The notes beneath the pieces were generated by a model, which saw only the letters and a program-made list of their open reading frames with translations, did not search any database and had not been told where the DNA came from. A program made the translations under genes and the position numbers. A DNA stretch of 64,000 nt from Desulfatibacillum sp. (lineage in GTDB: Bacteria > Desulfobacterota > Desulfobacteria > Desulfobacterales > SpSt-501), in the NCBI GenBank assembly GCA_020725555.1, contig DYEU01000005.1, forward strand, positions 1 through 64,000, written 5' to 3'. Positions 1-7,733 of the stretch are shown one piece after another (the first letter of the stretch is position 1; each line of letters starts with the position of its first letter).

Positions 1-126
1 GAGGCCCTCCGCCGGGCGCGCTCCATCCTCTACGACTCGGTCGGCGCCGGCATGACCCGCAGCTCCTTGTTGCGCATCCGCGGGCCGGAAACGGGACGCG
101 GGTGGAAGCCCGCGCACCCGGCGTAG
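1..126 (+). CDS. C-terminal tail of an upstream gene, function unknown (partial)
   Basis: An open frame enters the window at base 1 and ends at the TAG at 124-126, giving about 41 residues of basic C-terminal sequence (reads EALRRARSILYDSVGAG near its start, ends KPAHPA). The stop lies 5 bases before the ATG of the antiporter at 132, which is the spacing expected of two genes in one operon. No motif is recognisable in the fragment, and the frame could also be open by chance in such G+C-rich DNA. Confidence 0.4.
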   Translation, partial: EALRRARSILYDSVGAGMTRSSLLRIRGPETGRGWKPAHPA

Positions 127-131
127 GGACG

Positions 132-1292
132 ATGGGGACCTTGGCCGTTTTGGGCTTCCTCGCGGGCCTCGGCCTGCTCGCCGGCGGCGCGGTGCTGCTC
201 GTGGGGGCGGCCTCGCGGCTCGCCGCGGCATTCGGCGTCCCGCCCCTCGCGATCGGCCTCACCGTCGTCGCCTGGGGAACGAGCGCCCCCGAGTTCGCCG
301 TGAGCGTGCTCGCCGCGGCCGGCGGAAACGCCGACATCGCCCTCGCCAACGTCATCGGCAGCAACCTCTTCAACGTCCTCTTCGTCCTCGGGGCCGGCGC
401 GGCGATCTCGCCCCTTTTCGTGGAGCGCCGCCTTGTGCGCCGCGAGGCGCCCCTGCTGCTTCTGGTGTCGGCCGCGCTCTGGCTGCTCGCCCTGGACGGC
501 CGGATCTCGCGGCTCGAGGGCGTCGGCCTGACCGCGGGGCTGATCCTCTACACGGCCTGGGCCGTCCGGCACGCCCAAACGGAGGGGAGGCAACCCGCCC
601 CGGAGCCGGGCGCCGTGCCGGCCGCCCCCCGGCGGCGGCCGTCGCCCGGTCGTGCGGTCTGGCTCCTGCTGCGGGCGGCGGCGGCGGTGATGCTCCTCTC
701 CGCCGGGGCCCGCACCCTGGTCGAGAGCGCCGTGGCGATCGCGCGTGCGCTCGGCGTGAGCGACGTCGTGATCGGCCTCACGCTGGTGGCGGCCGGCACC
801 TCGCTTCCCGAGGCCTTCACCTCCTTTGCGGCCCTCCTCCGCGGCGAGCGCTCGATCGCCGTCGGCAACGCCCTCGGCAGCAACCTGTTCAACGTGCTCG
901 GCATCGCCGGCCCGGCCGCGCTGATGACCCCGCAGGGGCTCGCCGTCTCGGAGGCGATGCGCTCCTTCGACCTGCCCCTCTTGGTGTCCGCCGCGGCGGC
1001 CTGCCTTCCGGTCTTCTTCACCGGCTTTCGCATCGGCCGCGGGGAAGGGGCCCTCTTTCTCGCCACCTACGGCACCTACCTCGCCTTCGCGATCCTGGAC
1101 GCCGCGGGGCATGACGCCCTGGGCCCCTTCAGCGGGACGCTGCTCGCCTTCGCCCTGCCCCTGCTTGCGACGGCGGGGGCCGGGATCGGCTACCGGTCGC
1201 TTGCGCGCAACCGTAGGGGGTCGATTCCCCGGGGTCTGCGGGGGGCGGGTGCGGCGGGCTTGAGAAGCGGCTCGCACACCTTGCGGAAGTGA
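132..1292 (+). CDS. Na+/Ca2+ antiporter, CaCA superfamily (YrbG type)
   Basis: Inner-membrane cation antiporter of about 386 residues, predicted to exchange Ca2+ for Na+ or H+. Two internally repeated halves each carry the family signature: GTSAPEFAVS and later GSNLFNVLFVLG in the first half, AAGTSLPEAFTS and GSNLFNVLGI in the second. These alpha repeats hold the conserved acidic ion-binding residues. Hydrophobic segments fill nearly the whole chain, with a hydrophilic proline/arginine-rich loop near residues 165-185 joining the halves. ATG 132 is preferred to an in-frame GTG at 102 because homologous proteins begin at the first membrane helix. The last 30 or so residues are basic and run about 100 bases into the convergent radical SAM gene; this extension is unusual. 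Confidence 0.88.
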   Translation: MGTLAVLGFLAGLGLLAGGAVLLVGAASRLAAAFGVPPLAIGLTVVAWGTSAPEFAVSVLAAAGGNADIALANVIGSNLFNVLFVLGAGAAISPLFVERRLVRREAPLLLLVSAALWLLALDGRISRLEGVGLTAGLILYTAWAVRHAQTEGRQPAPEPGAVPAAPRRRPSPGRAVWLLLRAAAAVMLLSAGARTLVESAVAIARALGVSDVVIGLTLVAAGTSLPEAFTSFAALLRGERSIAVGNALGSNLFNVLGIAGPAALMTPQGLAVSEAMRSFDLPLLVSAAAACLPVFFTGFRIGRGEGALFLATYGTYLAFAILDAAGHDALGPFSGTLLAFALPLLATAGAGIGYRSLARNRRGSIPRGLRGAGAAGLRSGSHTLRK

Positions 1293-2734
1293 TAGCCCTG
1301 GATGGCGAGCGTCATCGCCAGCGGGAAAAGCCGCGGACGGCGGAGCACCGTCCAGGCGAGAAGCCGCCAATAATGAAACCGCTCGCGCCCGAGCACGCCC
1401 AAGCGCACCAGCGAGCGGAAGAAGGCGAGGAACCGCTGCAGGTCGAGGGGGGCCTCGACCCCCGCCGCGTCGCGGTACTCCCGCAGAAAGGTGAGCACCC
1501 GCCGGTAGTAGCCGCGCGGCGAGTAGATGTGCCGCAGGATGCTGCGGTAGCCTTCGAGCAGCGCCTCCAGCCCCATCCGCGGCAGGATGTTCGTGCTGCC
1601 GTCGGTGTTGTCGCCCGAGAGCCTCCCCAGAAGCCGGTTTTCGGCCTTGAGCCGCTCGAAGAGCCTCGTCCCGGGCGGGGCCTGCAGCAGCCCCACCATG
1701 GCGGTCACGATGCCGCTTCTCTGGATGAAGTCGATCTGCTTCTGGAAGATGGAGAGGGGGTCGCTGTCGAAGCCGACGATGAACCCCCCCTGGACCTGGA
1801 GTCCCGCGCGCTGCATGCTCTTCACGCTCGCCAGGAGGTCGCGGCGGTTCTGGGTCTTGCGGCACTCCCGCAGGCTCTCGTCGGCCGGGGTTTCGATGCC
1901 GACGAAGACCGTGTTGAAGCCGGCCTGGACCATGAGCGCCATCAGCTCCGGGTCGTCGGCGAGGTCGATCGAGACCTCGGTGTTGAAGGGCAGCCCCTTT
2001 TTCCCCCGGCGCCAGGCGATGAGGGCGGGAAGCAGCGCGGAGCGCAGGGAGGCGCGGTTTCCGATGAGGTTGTCGTCCACGAAAAAGACCGGGCCCCGCC
2101 ATCCCCGGCGGACGAGTTCGTCCAGTTCGGCGAGGACCTGGGCGGCGCTCTTCTGCCGCGGCCGGTGGCCGAAGAGCGCGGTCACGTTGCAGAAGTCGCA
2201 GGAAAAGGGGCAGCCGCGCGAAAACTGGATGCTCAAGGTCGCATAGCGCCGCAGGTCGATCAGGTCCCAGGCCGGCACGGGGGTCCGCTCGAGGGGGGGG
2301 AACCCCTCCGGGCGGTAGACCCGCTGCGGCTCCCCGCGCGCGAGATCCTCCAGGAAGGGCGGCAGGGTCGCCTCGGCCTCCCCCAGGACCAGGTGGTCCG
2401 CCTGCGGGAAGGACTCCGGCTCGACCGTGAACAGCGGCCCGCCGCAGACCACCCGCTTGCCGGCTCGGTGACCGCGGGCGATCACCTCTTCGGCCGAGCG
2501 GCGCTGCACGGCCATGGCGCCGATGAAGACGAGGTCCGCCCAGGCGAGATCCTCCTCCTTGAGCGGCTCGACGTTGAGGTCGACGAGCCGTTTCGGCCAG
2601 GCCGCGGGCAGCATGGCGGCGACCGTGAGCAGTCCCAGGGGGGGGAGCGCGGCCCGCTTGCGCACGAAGGGCAGCGCGTAGGCGAAGCTCCAGAACGTGG
2701 GGGGAAACGTGGGATAGACCAGCAGGGCCTTCAT
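1190..2734 (-). CDS. B12-binding domain radical SAM protein (DUF4070/HpnP-like)
   Basis: Protein of 514 residues starting at [12 protein letters not shown]. The first 150 residues form a cobalamin-binding Rossmann domain. A radical SAM core follows, with the 4Fe-4S motif CPFSCDFC (Cys-x3-Cys-x2-Cys) near residue 190, and then a C-terminal extension rich in basic and aromatic residues, as in B12-dependent radical SAM enzymes with a DUF4070 tail. Such enzymes often methylate unactivated carbons; the hopanoid C-2 methylase HpnP is the best-known relative with this type of N-terminus. No hopanoid gene is nearby, so the substrate is left open. It is convergent with, and overlaps by about 100 bases, the antiporter gene. 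Its promoter probably lies at 2834-2863. Confidence 0.78.
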   Translation of the reverse strand: MKALLVYPTFPPTFWSFAYALPFVRKRAALPPLGLLTVAAMLPAAWPKRLVDLNVEPLKEEDLAWADLVFIGAMAVQRRSAEEVIARGHRAGKRVVCGGPLFTVEPESFPQADHLVLGEAEATLPPFLEDLARGEPQRVYRPEGFPPLERTPVPAWDLIDLRRYATLSIQFSRGCPFSCDFCNVTALFGHRPRQKSAAQVLAELDELVRRGWRGPVFFVDDNLIGNRASLRSALLPALIAWRRGKKGLPFNTEVSIDLADDPELMALMVQAGFNTVFVGIETPADESLRECRKTQNRRDLLASVKSMQRAGLQVQGGFIVGFDSDPLSIFQKQIDFIQRSGIVTAMVGLLQAPPGTRLFERLKAENRLLGRLSGDNTDGSTNILPRMGLEALLEGYRSILRHIYSPRGYYRRVLTFLREYRDAAGVEAPLDLQRFLAFFRSLVRLGVLGRERFHYWRLLAWTVLRRPRLFPLAMTLAIQGYHFRKVCEPLLKPAAPAPRRPRGIDPLRLRASDR

Positions 2735-2833
2735 CGGTGATCGGTTCCTCGGCTGGGGGGAAGGGCGGATCCGGCCTGCGCGGCGTGGGGCGTCCGGAAA
2801 CGCAAGGCCGACCCCGGACGCCGAAACGGAGTC

Positions 2834-2863
2834 AGCATACGCCGGATCGCCGGCGGTCGTCAA
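2834..2863 (-). promoter_or_regulatory. Sigma-70 type promoter for the radical SAM gene
   Basis: On the minus strand TTGACG (2863 to 2858) is followed after 18 bases by TATGCT (2839 to 2834). Transcription would start near 2827, giving a leader of about 90 bases. The -35 hexamer lies inside the 2859-2876 palindrome. Confidence 0.55.
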
Positions 2864-2876
2864 GAAGGTTCTTGAC
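2859..2876. promoter_or_regulatory. Palindromic operator shared by divergent promoters
   Basis: GTCAAGAA-GG-TTCTTGAC is a perfect inverted repeat with 8-base arms and a 2-base centre. Its two ends overlap the -35 hexamers of the leftward (radical SAM) and rightward (cyclophilin) promoters, so one dimeric regulator bound here could control both. The regulator is not identifiable from the window. Confidence 0.5.
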
Positions 2877-2899
2877 TTTCTTCGCCGTTCGGCTATGCT
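2872..2899 (+). promoter_or_regulatory. Sigma-70 type promoter for the cyclophilin gene
   Basis: TTGACT (2872-2877) and TATGCT (2894-2899) are separated by 16 bases; the start codon is 36 bases further on. The -10 hexamer is identical to that of the opposing promoter. Confidence 0.6.
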
Positions 2900-2934
2900 C
2901 GCGCGATTTTCCTTTCCCGAAAGGAGGGCTTGCC

Positions 2935-3507
2935 ATGAATGTCCGCTGGCTTCCCGCGCTCGGCGTCCTGGCCGCCGTCGCGCCCGCGGTCGCCGGGGAG
3001 GCGCCCCGGGTCGCGCTCGAGACCGACAAGGGCCGCATCGTGATCGAGCTCTACCCCGACAAGGCCCCGCGCACCGTCCGGAACTTTCTCGACTACGTCG
3101 ATTCCGGCCACTACAACGGCACGATCTTTCACCGCGTGATCCCCGACTTCATGATCCAGGGGGGCGGGCTCACCGTCTCCATGAAGGAAAAGCCCACCCG
3201 CGGCCCGATCCCGAACGAGGCCGACAACGGGCTGAAAAACCGCCGCGGCGCGATCGCCATGGCGCGCACGCAGGTCCCCGACAGCGCGACCGCCCAGTTC
3301 TTCATCAACACCGCCGACAACGACTTTCTCGACTTCAAGAGCCGGACCGTCCAGGGCTGGGGCTACGCCGTCTTCGGCCTCGTGGTGGAGGGGATGGAGG
3401 TCGTGGAGACGATCTCCCGCGTCAAGACCGGAAACCGCGCCGGCCACCAGGACGTCCCCGTCGACCCCGTGGTCATCCTCAAGGCCGAGCGGCTCGCCAC
3501 CCCGTGA
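2935..3507 (+). CDS. Secreted cyclophilin-type peptidyl-prolyl isomerase
   Basis: A 190-residue protein that catalyses cis-trans isomerisation of X-Pro bonds. The first 21 residues form a typical signal peptide ending in VAG, so the enzyme acts in the periplasm as a folding helper. The cyclophilin core follows: [20 protein letters not shown], then FMIQGG with the catalytic Arg in FHRVI, and a QFFI segment. An AAGGAGG ribosome site sits 8 bases before the ATG at 2935, which fixes the start. The length is that of single-domain bacterial cyclophilins (PpiA/PpiB type). The next gene, paaK, begins 45 bases downstream. Confidence 0.92.
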   Translation: MNVRWLPALGVLAAVAPAVAGEAPRVALETDKGRIVIELYPDKAPRTVRNFLDYVDSGHYNGTIFHRVIPDFMIQGGGLTVSMKEKPTRGPIPNEADNGLKNRRGAIAMARTQVPDSATAQFFINTADNDFLDFKSRTVQGWGYAVFGLVVEGMEVVETISRVKTGNRAGHQDVPVDPVVILKAERLATP

Positions 3508-3552
3508 GCGAGCCCCCGCCGGACCCGGCCTGGAAGGAGCCCTTTGCCTGCC

Positions 3553-4854
3553 ATGATCTACAACGAGGAATTTGAAACCCTGCCGCGCGAAGCCCTCGAG
3601 GCGATCCAGCTGCGGCGCCTGCGGGCGACCGTCGCCCGGGTCTACCACGCCGTCCCCTTCTACCGCCGCCGCTTCGACGAGGTCGGCGTGAAGCCCGACG
3701 ACATCGGCTCGCTTGCCGATCTCGCGCGGCTTCCCTTCACCACGAAGGCCGACCTGCGCGACAACTACCCCTACGGCCTCTTCGCAGTACCGCTCGACAA
3801 CGTGACCCGCATCCACGCCTCCTCGGGGACGACCGGCAAGCCGACCGTCGTGGGCTACACCGGCCGCGACGTCCAGACCTGGGCCGAACTCATGGCGCGC
3901 TCGCTCACCGCCGCCGGCGCGCGAAAAGAGGACATCGTCCACAACGCCTACGGCTACGGGCTCTTCACCGGCGGCCTCGGCGTGCACTACGGCGCCGAGA
4001 AGCTGGGCGCCTCGGTCATCCCCGTCTCCGGCGGCAACACGCGGCGGCAGATCCTGATCATGAAGGACTTCGGCCCGACCATCCTCACCTGCACGCCGAG
4101 CTACGCCCTGCATCTCGCCGAGGCGGCCGAGGAGATGGGGGTGAGCTTTCGCGAGCTGCGCTTCAAGTCCGGCCTCTTCGGCGCCGAGCCCTGGTCCGAG
4201 CGGATGCGCGCGGAGATCGAGGAGCGGCTCCACCTCAAGGCCATGGACATCTACGGCCTGAGCGAGATCATGGGGCCGGGGGTGGCGGTCGAGTGCCTGG
4301 AGGCTCAGAGGGGCCTGCACGTCTTCGAGGACCACTTCATCCCCGAGATCGTCCACCCCGAGACCGGGCAACCCCTGCCCTACGGGACGCCGGGGGAGCT
4401 CGTCTTCACGACGATCACCAAAGAGGCCTTTCCCCTCATCCGCTACCGCACGCGCGATCTCTCCTCGCTCCACCCCGAGCCCTGCCGCTGCGGCCGGACC
4501 CTCGTGCGCATGTCGCGCGTGCAGGGGCGAAGCGACGACATGCTGATCATCCGCGGGGTGAACGTCTTTCCCTCGCAGATCGAAAGCGTGATTCTGGAAA
4601 CGCGGCGCTTCACCCCCCACTACCAGCTCGTCGTGGAGCGCGTGGACAACCTCGATCGCCTCACGGTCCTGGTGGAGATGCAGCCGGAGCTCTTCTCCGA
4701 TGCGATCAAGAACCTGCAGGCCCTCGAGCGCGAGCTCGAGGGGGCCATCCGCGAAACGCTCGGGGTCACGGTGCGCGTGCGCCTGGTCGAGCCGAAGACC
4801 CTCCAGCGCAGCGAGGGCAAGGCGGCCCGGGTGATCGACAAGCGCCGGCTTTAG
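3553..4854 (+). CDS. paaK: Phenylacetate-CoA ligase family protein
   Basis: Cytoplasmic ATP-dependent acyl/aryl-CoA ligase of 433 residues, normal for PaaK. The AMP-binding motif [16 protein letters not shown] is near residue 95, and the C-terminal lid domain has [11 protein letters not shown] and a final catalytic-type lysine region ([12 protein letters not shown]). It activates phenylacetate or a related aromatic acid to its CoA ester. In this type of bacterium the gene is regularly followed by a tandem ACT protein, as here (23 bases downstream). The start ATG 3553 is preferred to an in-frame TTG at 3544 because GGAAGGAGC lies at the correct distance upstream. No ring-epoxidation or benzoyl-CoA genes are present, so the substrate is unconfirmed. 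Confidence 0.9.
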   Translation: MIYNEEFETLPREALEAIQLRRLRATVARVYHAVPFYRRRFDEVGVKPDDIGSLADLARLPFTTKADLRDNYPYGLFAVPLDNVTRIHASSGTTGKPTVVGYTGRDVQTWAELMARSLTAAGARKEDIVHNAYGYGLFTGGLGVHYGAEKLGASVIPVSGGNTRRQILIMKDFGPTILTCTPSYALHLAEAAEEMGVSFRELRFKSGLFGAEPWSERMRAEIEERLHLKAMDIYGLSEIMGPGVAVECLEAQRGLHVFEDHFIPEIVHPETGQPLPYGTPGELVFTTITKEAFPLIRYRTRDLSSLHPEPCRCGRTLVRMSRVQGRSDDMLIIRGVNVFPSQIESVILETRRFTPHYQLVVERVDNLDRLTVLVEMQPELFSDAIKNLQALERELEGAIRETLGVTVRVRLVEPKTLQRSEGKAARVIDKRRL

Positions 4855-4877
4855 GGGGGCGCCGCAAGGAGGCTTCG

Positions 4878-5309
4878 ATGAACGTGGAGCAGATCTCGAT
4901 CTTTCTCGAAAACCAGCCGGGGCGACTGGCCGAGGTGACCCGCCTCTTCGAAGAGGGCGGGATCAACATCCGGGCGCTCGCGCTCGCCGACACCTCCGAG
5001 TTCGGCATCCTGCGCCTGATCGTCAACGACAACGAGAAGGCACGGGAACTCCTCAAGAACCACGGCTACGCCGTGGGCGTGACCGAGGTGGTCGCGGTCG
5101 AGGTCGAGGACCGGCCGGGGGGCCTGCACCGCATCCTCACCGTGCTCGCCCGCCGGGGGATCAACGTGGAGTACATGTACGCCTTCGTGCGCCAGAGCGG
5201 CCGGAACGCGGTCATGATTTTCCGCTTCGACGACATTGCGGCCGCCGTGGGGGCGCTGGCGGAAGCCGGCATCCGGGTGATCGCGGGCGCCGAGCTCTAC
5301 GCGATGTGA
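4878..5309 (+). CDS. Tandem ACT-domain protein
   Basis: A 143-residue protein made only of two ACT domains: residues 1-68 ([20 protein letters not shown]) and 69-143 ([20 protein letters not shown]). ACT domains bind small ligands, usually amino acids, and transmit this to enzymes or regulators. Proteins of this form are almost always found next to PaaK in anaerobic bacteria, and a role as ligand sensor for the ligase or its pathway is an inference from that pairing. AAGGAGG lies 8 bases before the ATG. The gene is convergent with nrfA, 36 bases away. Confidence 0.85.
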   Translation: MNVEQISIFLENQPGRLAEVTRLFEEGGINIRALALADTSEFGILRLIVNDNEKARELLKNHGYAVGVTEVVAVEVEDRPGGLHRILTVLARRGINVEYMYAFVRQSGRNAVMIFRFDDIAAAVGALAEAGIRVIAGAELYAM

Positions 5310-5345
5310 CCCGCGGGAAACCCGGCGCCCGCCGCCTCGGCCCCT

Positions 5346-6812
5346 TCAGAAAAATCGATCCTGCAGCCCGAAGGGGTCCTTGAACTCGAGGGACGGATCG
5401 AAGCGCAGTTTTTTCTCCCCGCGCTGGTCCACGTACTTGAGAATCTCGAGATCGACCTTCAGGGGAACCTCCACCCCCGCCTTCGCGAGCGCCTGGCGCA
5501 GATAGGCCTCGGCGCGGGTGCCGAAGGCGATCGCATCGCCCAGGATCCGCAAGCCCTCCGGCGGGTTGTGGAAGCCGACCGAGTTCTCCGCCCCCATGAA
5601 TACCGTCCGGTAAAACGCCTCCTCGTAGAACTCCTTCGCCCGGTCGTAAAGGGCGGCGTCGATCGTCTTCCCCTCCGCCCGGGCCCGGTGCGCCGTCTCG
5701 AAGAGCTTCGCCACGGTCGCGCACTGGTAGCCCGCACGGATCAGGATCGACACCGTGCGGTCCTGGATCGAAAAGACCCGGTCCCGCAGCCACTGCGGGC
5801 TCTGGGCGTGGCACTGCTTGCAGGCCTTCATGTCCGCCTGGACGGGGCTCATCACGCGGTGGTCGGAGACCTTGTGCACGCCGACCACGGTATAGGGCAT
5901 GTGGCAATCGGCGCAGGAGGCGCCGGCCCGGAAATGGGTGCTTTGGTTCGTCCAGAACTCGTACTCCGGGTGCCGGATGAAGGCCATGCGGAAGCCGGTG
6001 ACCGCCTGCTTCCATTCCAGGACCCGCGGGTCGCTGCGGATCTGCGCGATGATGGCCTCGATCGTGATCGCGCCGTAGTTCCCCTTCTGCCACGGGAAGT
6101 AGAGCCCGACCGATTGGCCTTCGGCGTCCTTGGGGATGTTGTAGGTCACGTGGCATTGCGCGCAGACCGCCGAGCGCATCTCCTGGCGGGTGAGGCGGCC
6201 GGGGTCGACCCCCATCGCCCGGAAGGCCTCGAGCAGGGTGAAGCCGCGGGAGATGCGCAGGCCCATGTCGCGGTGGTCGTGGCAATCGATGCAGGCCACG
6301 CCGAGATCCCGGTTCTTCTCGGGGATCTTCGCCAGGACCTCCCGGAAGGGCTTGCGGTAGTAATCGGTCCCCAGCTCCTTCTGCAGCCCGGGGGCGTAGG
6401 GGCTCTTGCAGCTCAGGCAGACGCCGCCTGCGCCGAGGCGGGAGGAGTCGATCTCCAGCTGGTCCCGGACCATGTAGGCGTGCCCGCGGGGCTCGTTGTA
6501 TTCGATGCCGAAGCCCCAGCCGTTGAAGAGGAGCGCCATGAAGGGGAAATGCGACAGCTTGTCCATCGTCACCGGGCCGCTGTCCATGCCGGTCTTGTAC
6601 TTGCTGCGGCGGGCGGAAATCGGCTCCTCGGTTTTTTTCCAGAGCTCGTATTCCTCGGGGTAGGCCTTGCCCCAGACCGCCGGGTCGATCTCGTTGTCGG
6701 GGATGGTCACCGTCTGCCGCGGCTGCGGCGCGGGAGGGGTGCAGGCGGCCGGGGCCAGGGCGAGGACCCCGGCCAGGAAGTACGCCAAGCCTCGGGCCAG
6801 CGACGGGTTCAT
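5346..6812 (-). CDS. nrfA: Pentahaem cytochrome c nitrite reductase, catalytic subunit
   Basis: Periplasmic enzyme that reduces nitrite to ammonium with six electrons. The 488-residue sequence has five haem sites: the diagnostic active-site CLSCK at residues 132-136, where lysine replaces the usual histidine, and CxxCH at 174, 217, 300 and 331. The distal-ligand segment SDHRVMSP is near 316. The N-terminus is a signal peptide with Cys24 after LAPAA, so it may be a lipoprotein, but the lipobox is imperfect. Its partner nrfH ends 22 bases upstream, so the two are cotranscribed. The presence of nrfHA implies dissimilatory nitrite ammonification or nitrite detoxification. Confidence 0.97.
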   Translation of the reverse strand: MNPSLARGLAYFLAGVLALAPAACTPPAPQPRQTVTIPDNEIDPAVWGKAYPEEYELWKKTEEPISARRSKYKTGMDSGPVTMDKLSHFPFMALLFNGWGFGIEYNEPRGHAYMVRDQLEIDSSRLGAGGVCLSCKSPYAPGLQKELGTDYYRKPFREVLAKIPEKNRDLGVACIDCHDHRDMGLRISRGFTLLEAFRAMGVDPGRLTRQEMRSAVCAQCHVTYNIPKDAEGQSVGLYFPWQKGNYGAITIEAIIAQIRSDPRVLEWKQAVTGFRMAFIRHPEYEFWTNQSTHFRAGASCADCHMPYTVVGVHKVSDHRVMSPVQADMKACKQCHAQSPQWLRDRVFSIQDRTVSILIRAGYQCATVAKLFETAHRARAEGKTIDAALYDRAKEFYEEAFYRTVFMGAENSVGFHNPPEGLRILGDAIAFGTRAEAYLRQALAKAGVEVPLKVDLEILKYVDQRGEKKLRFDPSLEFKDPFGLQDRFF

Positions 6813-6834
6813 GGGTCTCTCCTCCTCGGCGGGT

Positions 6835-7299
6835 TCAGTTCGTCAGACGCACGCCGGCCAGGTGATGCTGCAGAAAGCGGTGGCACTCCCAGCAATCCCG
6901 GCTGCGGTCGATGCGCGCGACACGCTCGCCGTGGCAGCGGATGCAGTTTCGCTGCACGAAGCGGCGGCCGCGATCGGAAAGGCGGATCGTCTCCGGGGTT
7001 TGGCCGGAGTAGAAGACGACGACGTCCTTGAGGCCGTCCAGGGATTTCCAGAGGACATACGCGGGGAGGTTCTCGTGCGGCAGGTGGCAGTCGACGCACC
7101 GGATCGTGCGGTGCGCCCCCACCTGGAACCAGGCCTCGAACTGCGACGCCATCACGTGGCAGGAGCCGCAAAAGAGGGGGGTCTCGGTGCGGGCCAGGAG
7201 CTGGGGGGGGCCGAAGGCAAGAAAGAGGCCGCCCGATCCCAGAACCGCAAGAAGCAGCGCCGGCTTCCAAAACGATCGCATCGTCCGCAGGAGGGCCAT
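6835..7299 (-). CDS. nrfH: Tetrahaem quinol dehydrogenase subunit of nitrite reductase
   Basis: A 154-residue membrane-anchored cytochrome of the NapC/NirT family that takes electrons from menaquinol and passes them to NrfA. One N-terminal membrane helix (about residues 12-33) is followed by four haem motifs: CGSCHVM, CVDCH, CIRCH and CWECH. The methionine after the first motif is the unusual haem-1 ligand feature typical of NrfH. An internal Met at residue 7 is an alternative start. The gene leads the nrfHA unit and lies downstream of a 14-base palindrome at 7407-7420. Confidence 0.95.
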   Translation of the reverse strand: MALLRTMRSFWKPALLLAVLGSGGLFLAFGPPQLLARTETPLFCGSCHVMASQFEAWFQVGAHRTIRCVDCHLPHENLPAYVLWKSLDGLKDVVVFYSGQTPETIRLSDRGRRFVQRNCIRCHGERVARIDRSRDCWECHRFLQHHLAGVRLTN

Positions 7300-7378
7300 C
7301 GCCGGATTCCCCCGCTGACCCTTCGCCGGAAGACGAAGGGGAAGAGCTGCGCCCAGGGCCTTGCCGCCCCGCGGGCCC

Positions 7379-7420
7379 TTTCTATCCGCATGCGCCGCGA
7401 ACGCAATTGACTTAAGTCAA
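7379..7420 (-). promoter_or_regulatory. CRP/FNR-type operator and promoter of nrfHA
   Basis: TTGACTTAAGTCAA at 7407-7420 is a perfect palindrome of the form TTGAC-N4-GTCAA, the architecture bound by CRP/FNR-superfamily dimers. On the minus strand a TAGAAA hexamer (7384 to 7379) lies at the distance expected of a class II activated promoter, with the operator centre about 41.5 bases before the start point. The leader to nrfH would be about 70 bases. FNR itself prefers TTGAT-N4-ATCAA; the C/G variant suggests a paralogue responding to nitrogen oxides or redox state, which is an inference. Confidence 0.65.
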
Positions 7421-7454
7421 GAGCGACAGGGCCCGCCGGTCCGGCGCCCGCGGC

Positions 7455-7733
7455 TTACCGAATCCTGTAGCGGGGGGGCTCGATGCGGGAGCGGCGGCAG
7501 CGGGGGCAGCGCCCCGGCCGGGTGAGGCGCCGGCGCTCCTCGAAGACGAAGCCGCAGAGCAGGCACTGGCTGGGGATCAGCGTGAACCGTTCGCCCGCGC
7601 CGGACGCCGTGCGCGCCACGTGCTCGAGATGAGCGAGCACCTCGGCTTCGCGGATGCCGAGCGCGCGGGAGAGCTCGCGGGCGCCCATCTCCTGCCCGCG
7701 CAGCAATTCGAGGATCCGGCGCCGCAGGGTCAT
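7455..7733 (-). CDS. HTH and Zn-ribbon predicted transcriptional regulator (COG3357-like)
   Basis: A 92-residue protein with an N-terminal winged-helix-like segment (ILELLRGQEMGARELSRALG) and a C-terminal zinc ribbon with two pairs of cysteines, CLLC and CPRC. This combination matches small HTH/Zn-ribbon predicted regulators known from archaea and some anaerobic bacteria. The ATG at 7733 overlaps the TGA of the upstream radical SAM gene as ATGA, indicating translational coupling; an in-frame ATG at 7742 is an alternative. Whether it binds DNA or acts with the radical SAM enzyme cannot be read from the sequence. Confidence 0.7.
   Translation of the reverse strand: MTLRRRILELLRGQEMGARELSRALGIREAEVLAHLEHVARTASGAGERFTLIPSQCLLCGFVFEERRRLTRPGRCPRCRRSRIEPPRYRIR

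Noticed and set aside
2893..4620. Long open frames antisense to the cyclophilin and paaK genes, and similar long antisense frames throughout the window (for example 20763-23291 and 48979-50808)
   Set aside because: They mirror real genes in very G+C-rich DNA, are rich in Arg, Gly, Pro and His, lack ribosome sites and match no family.
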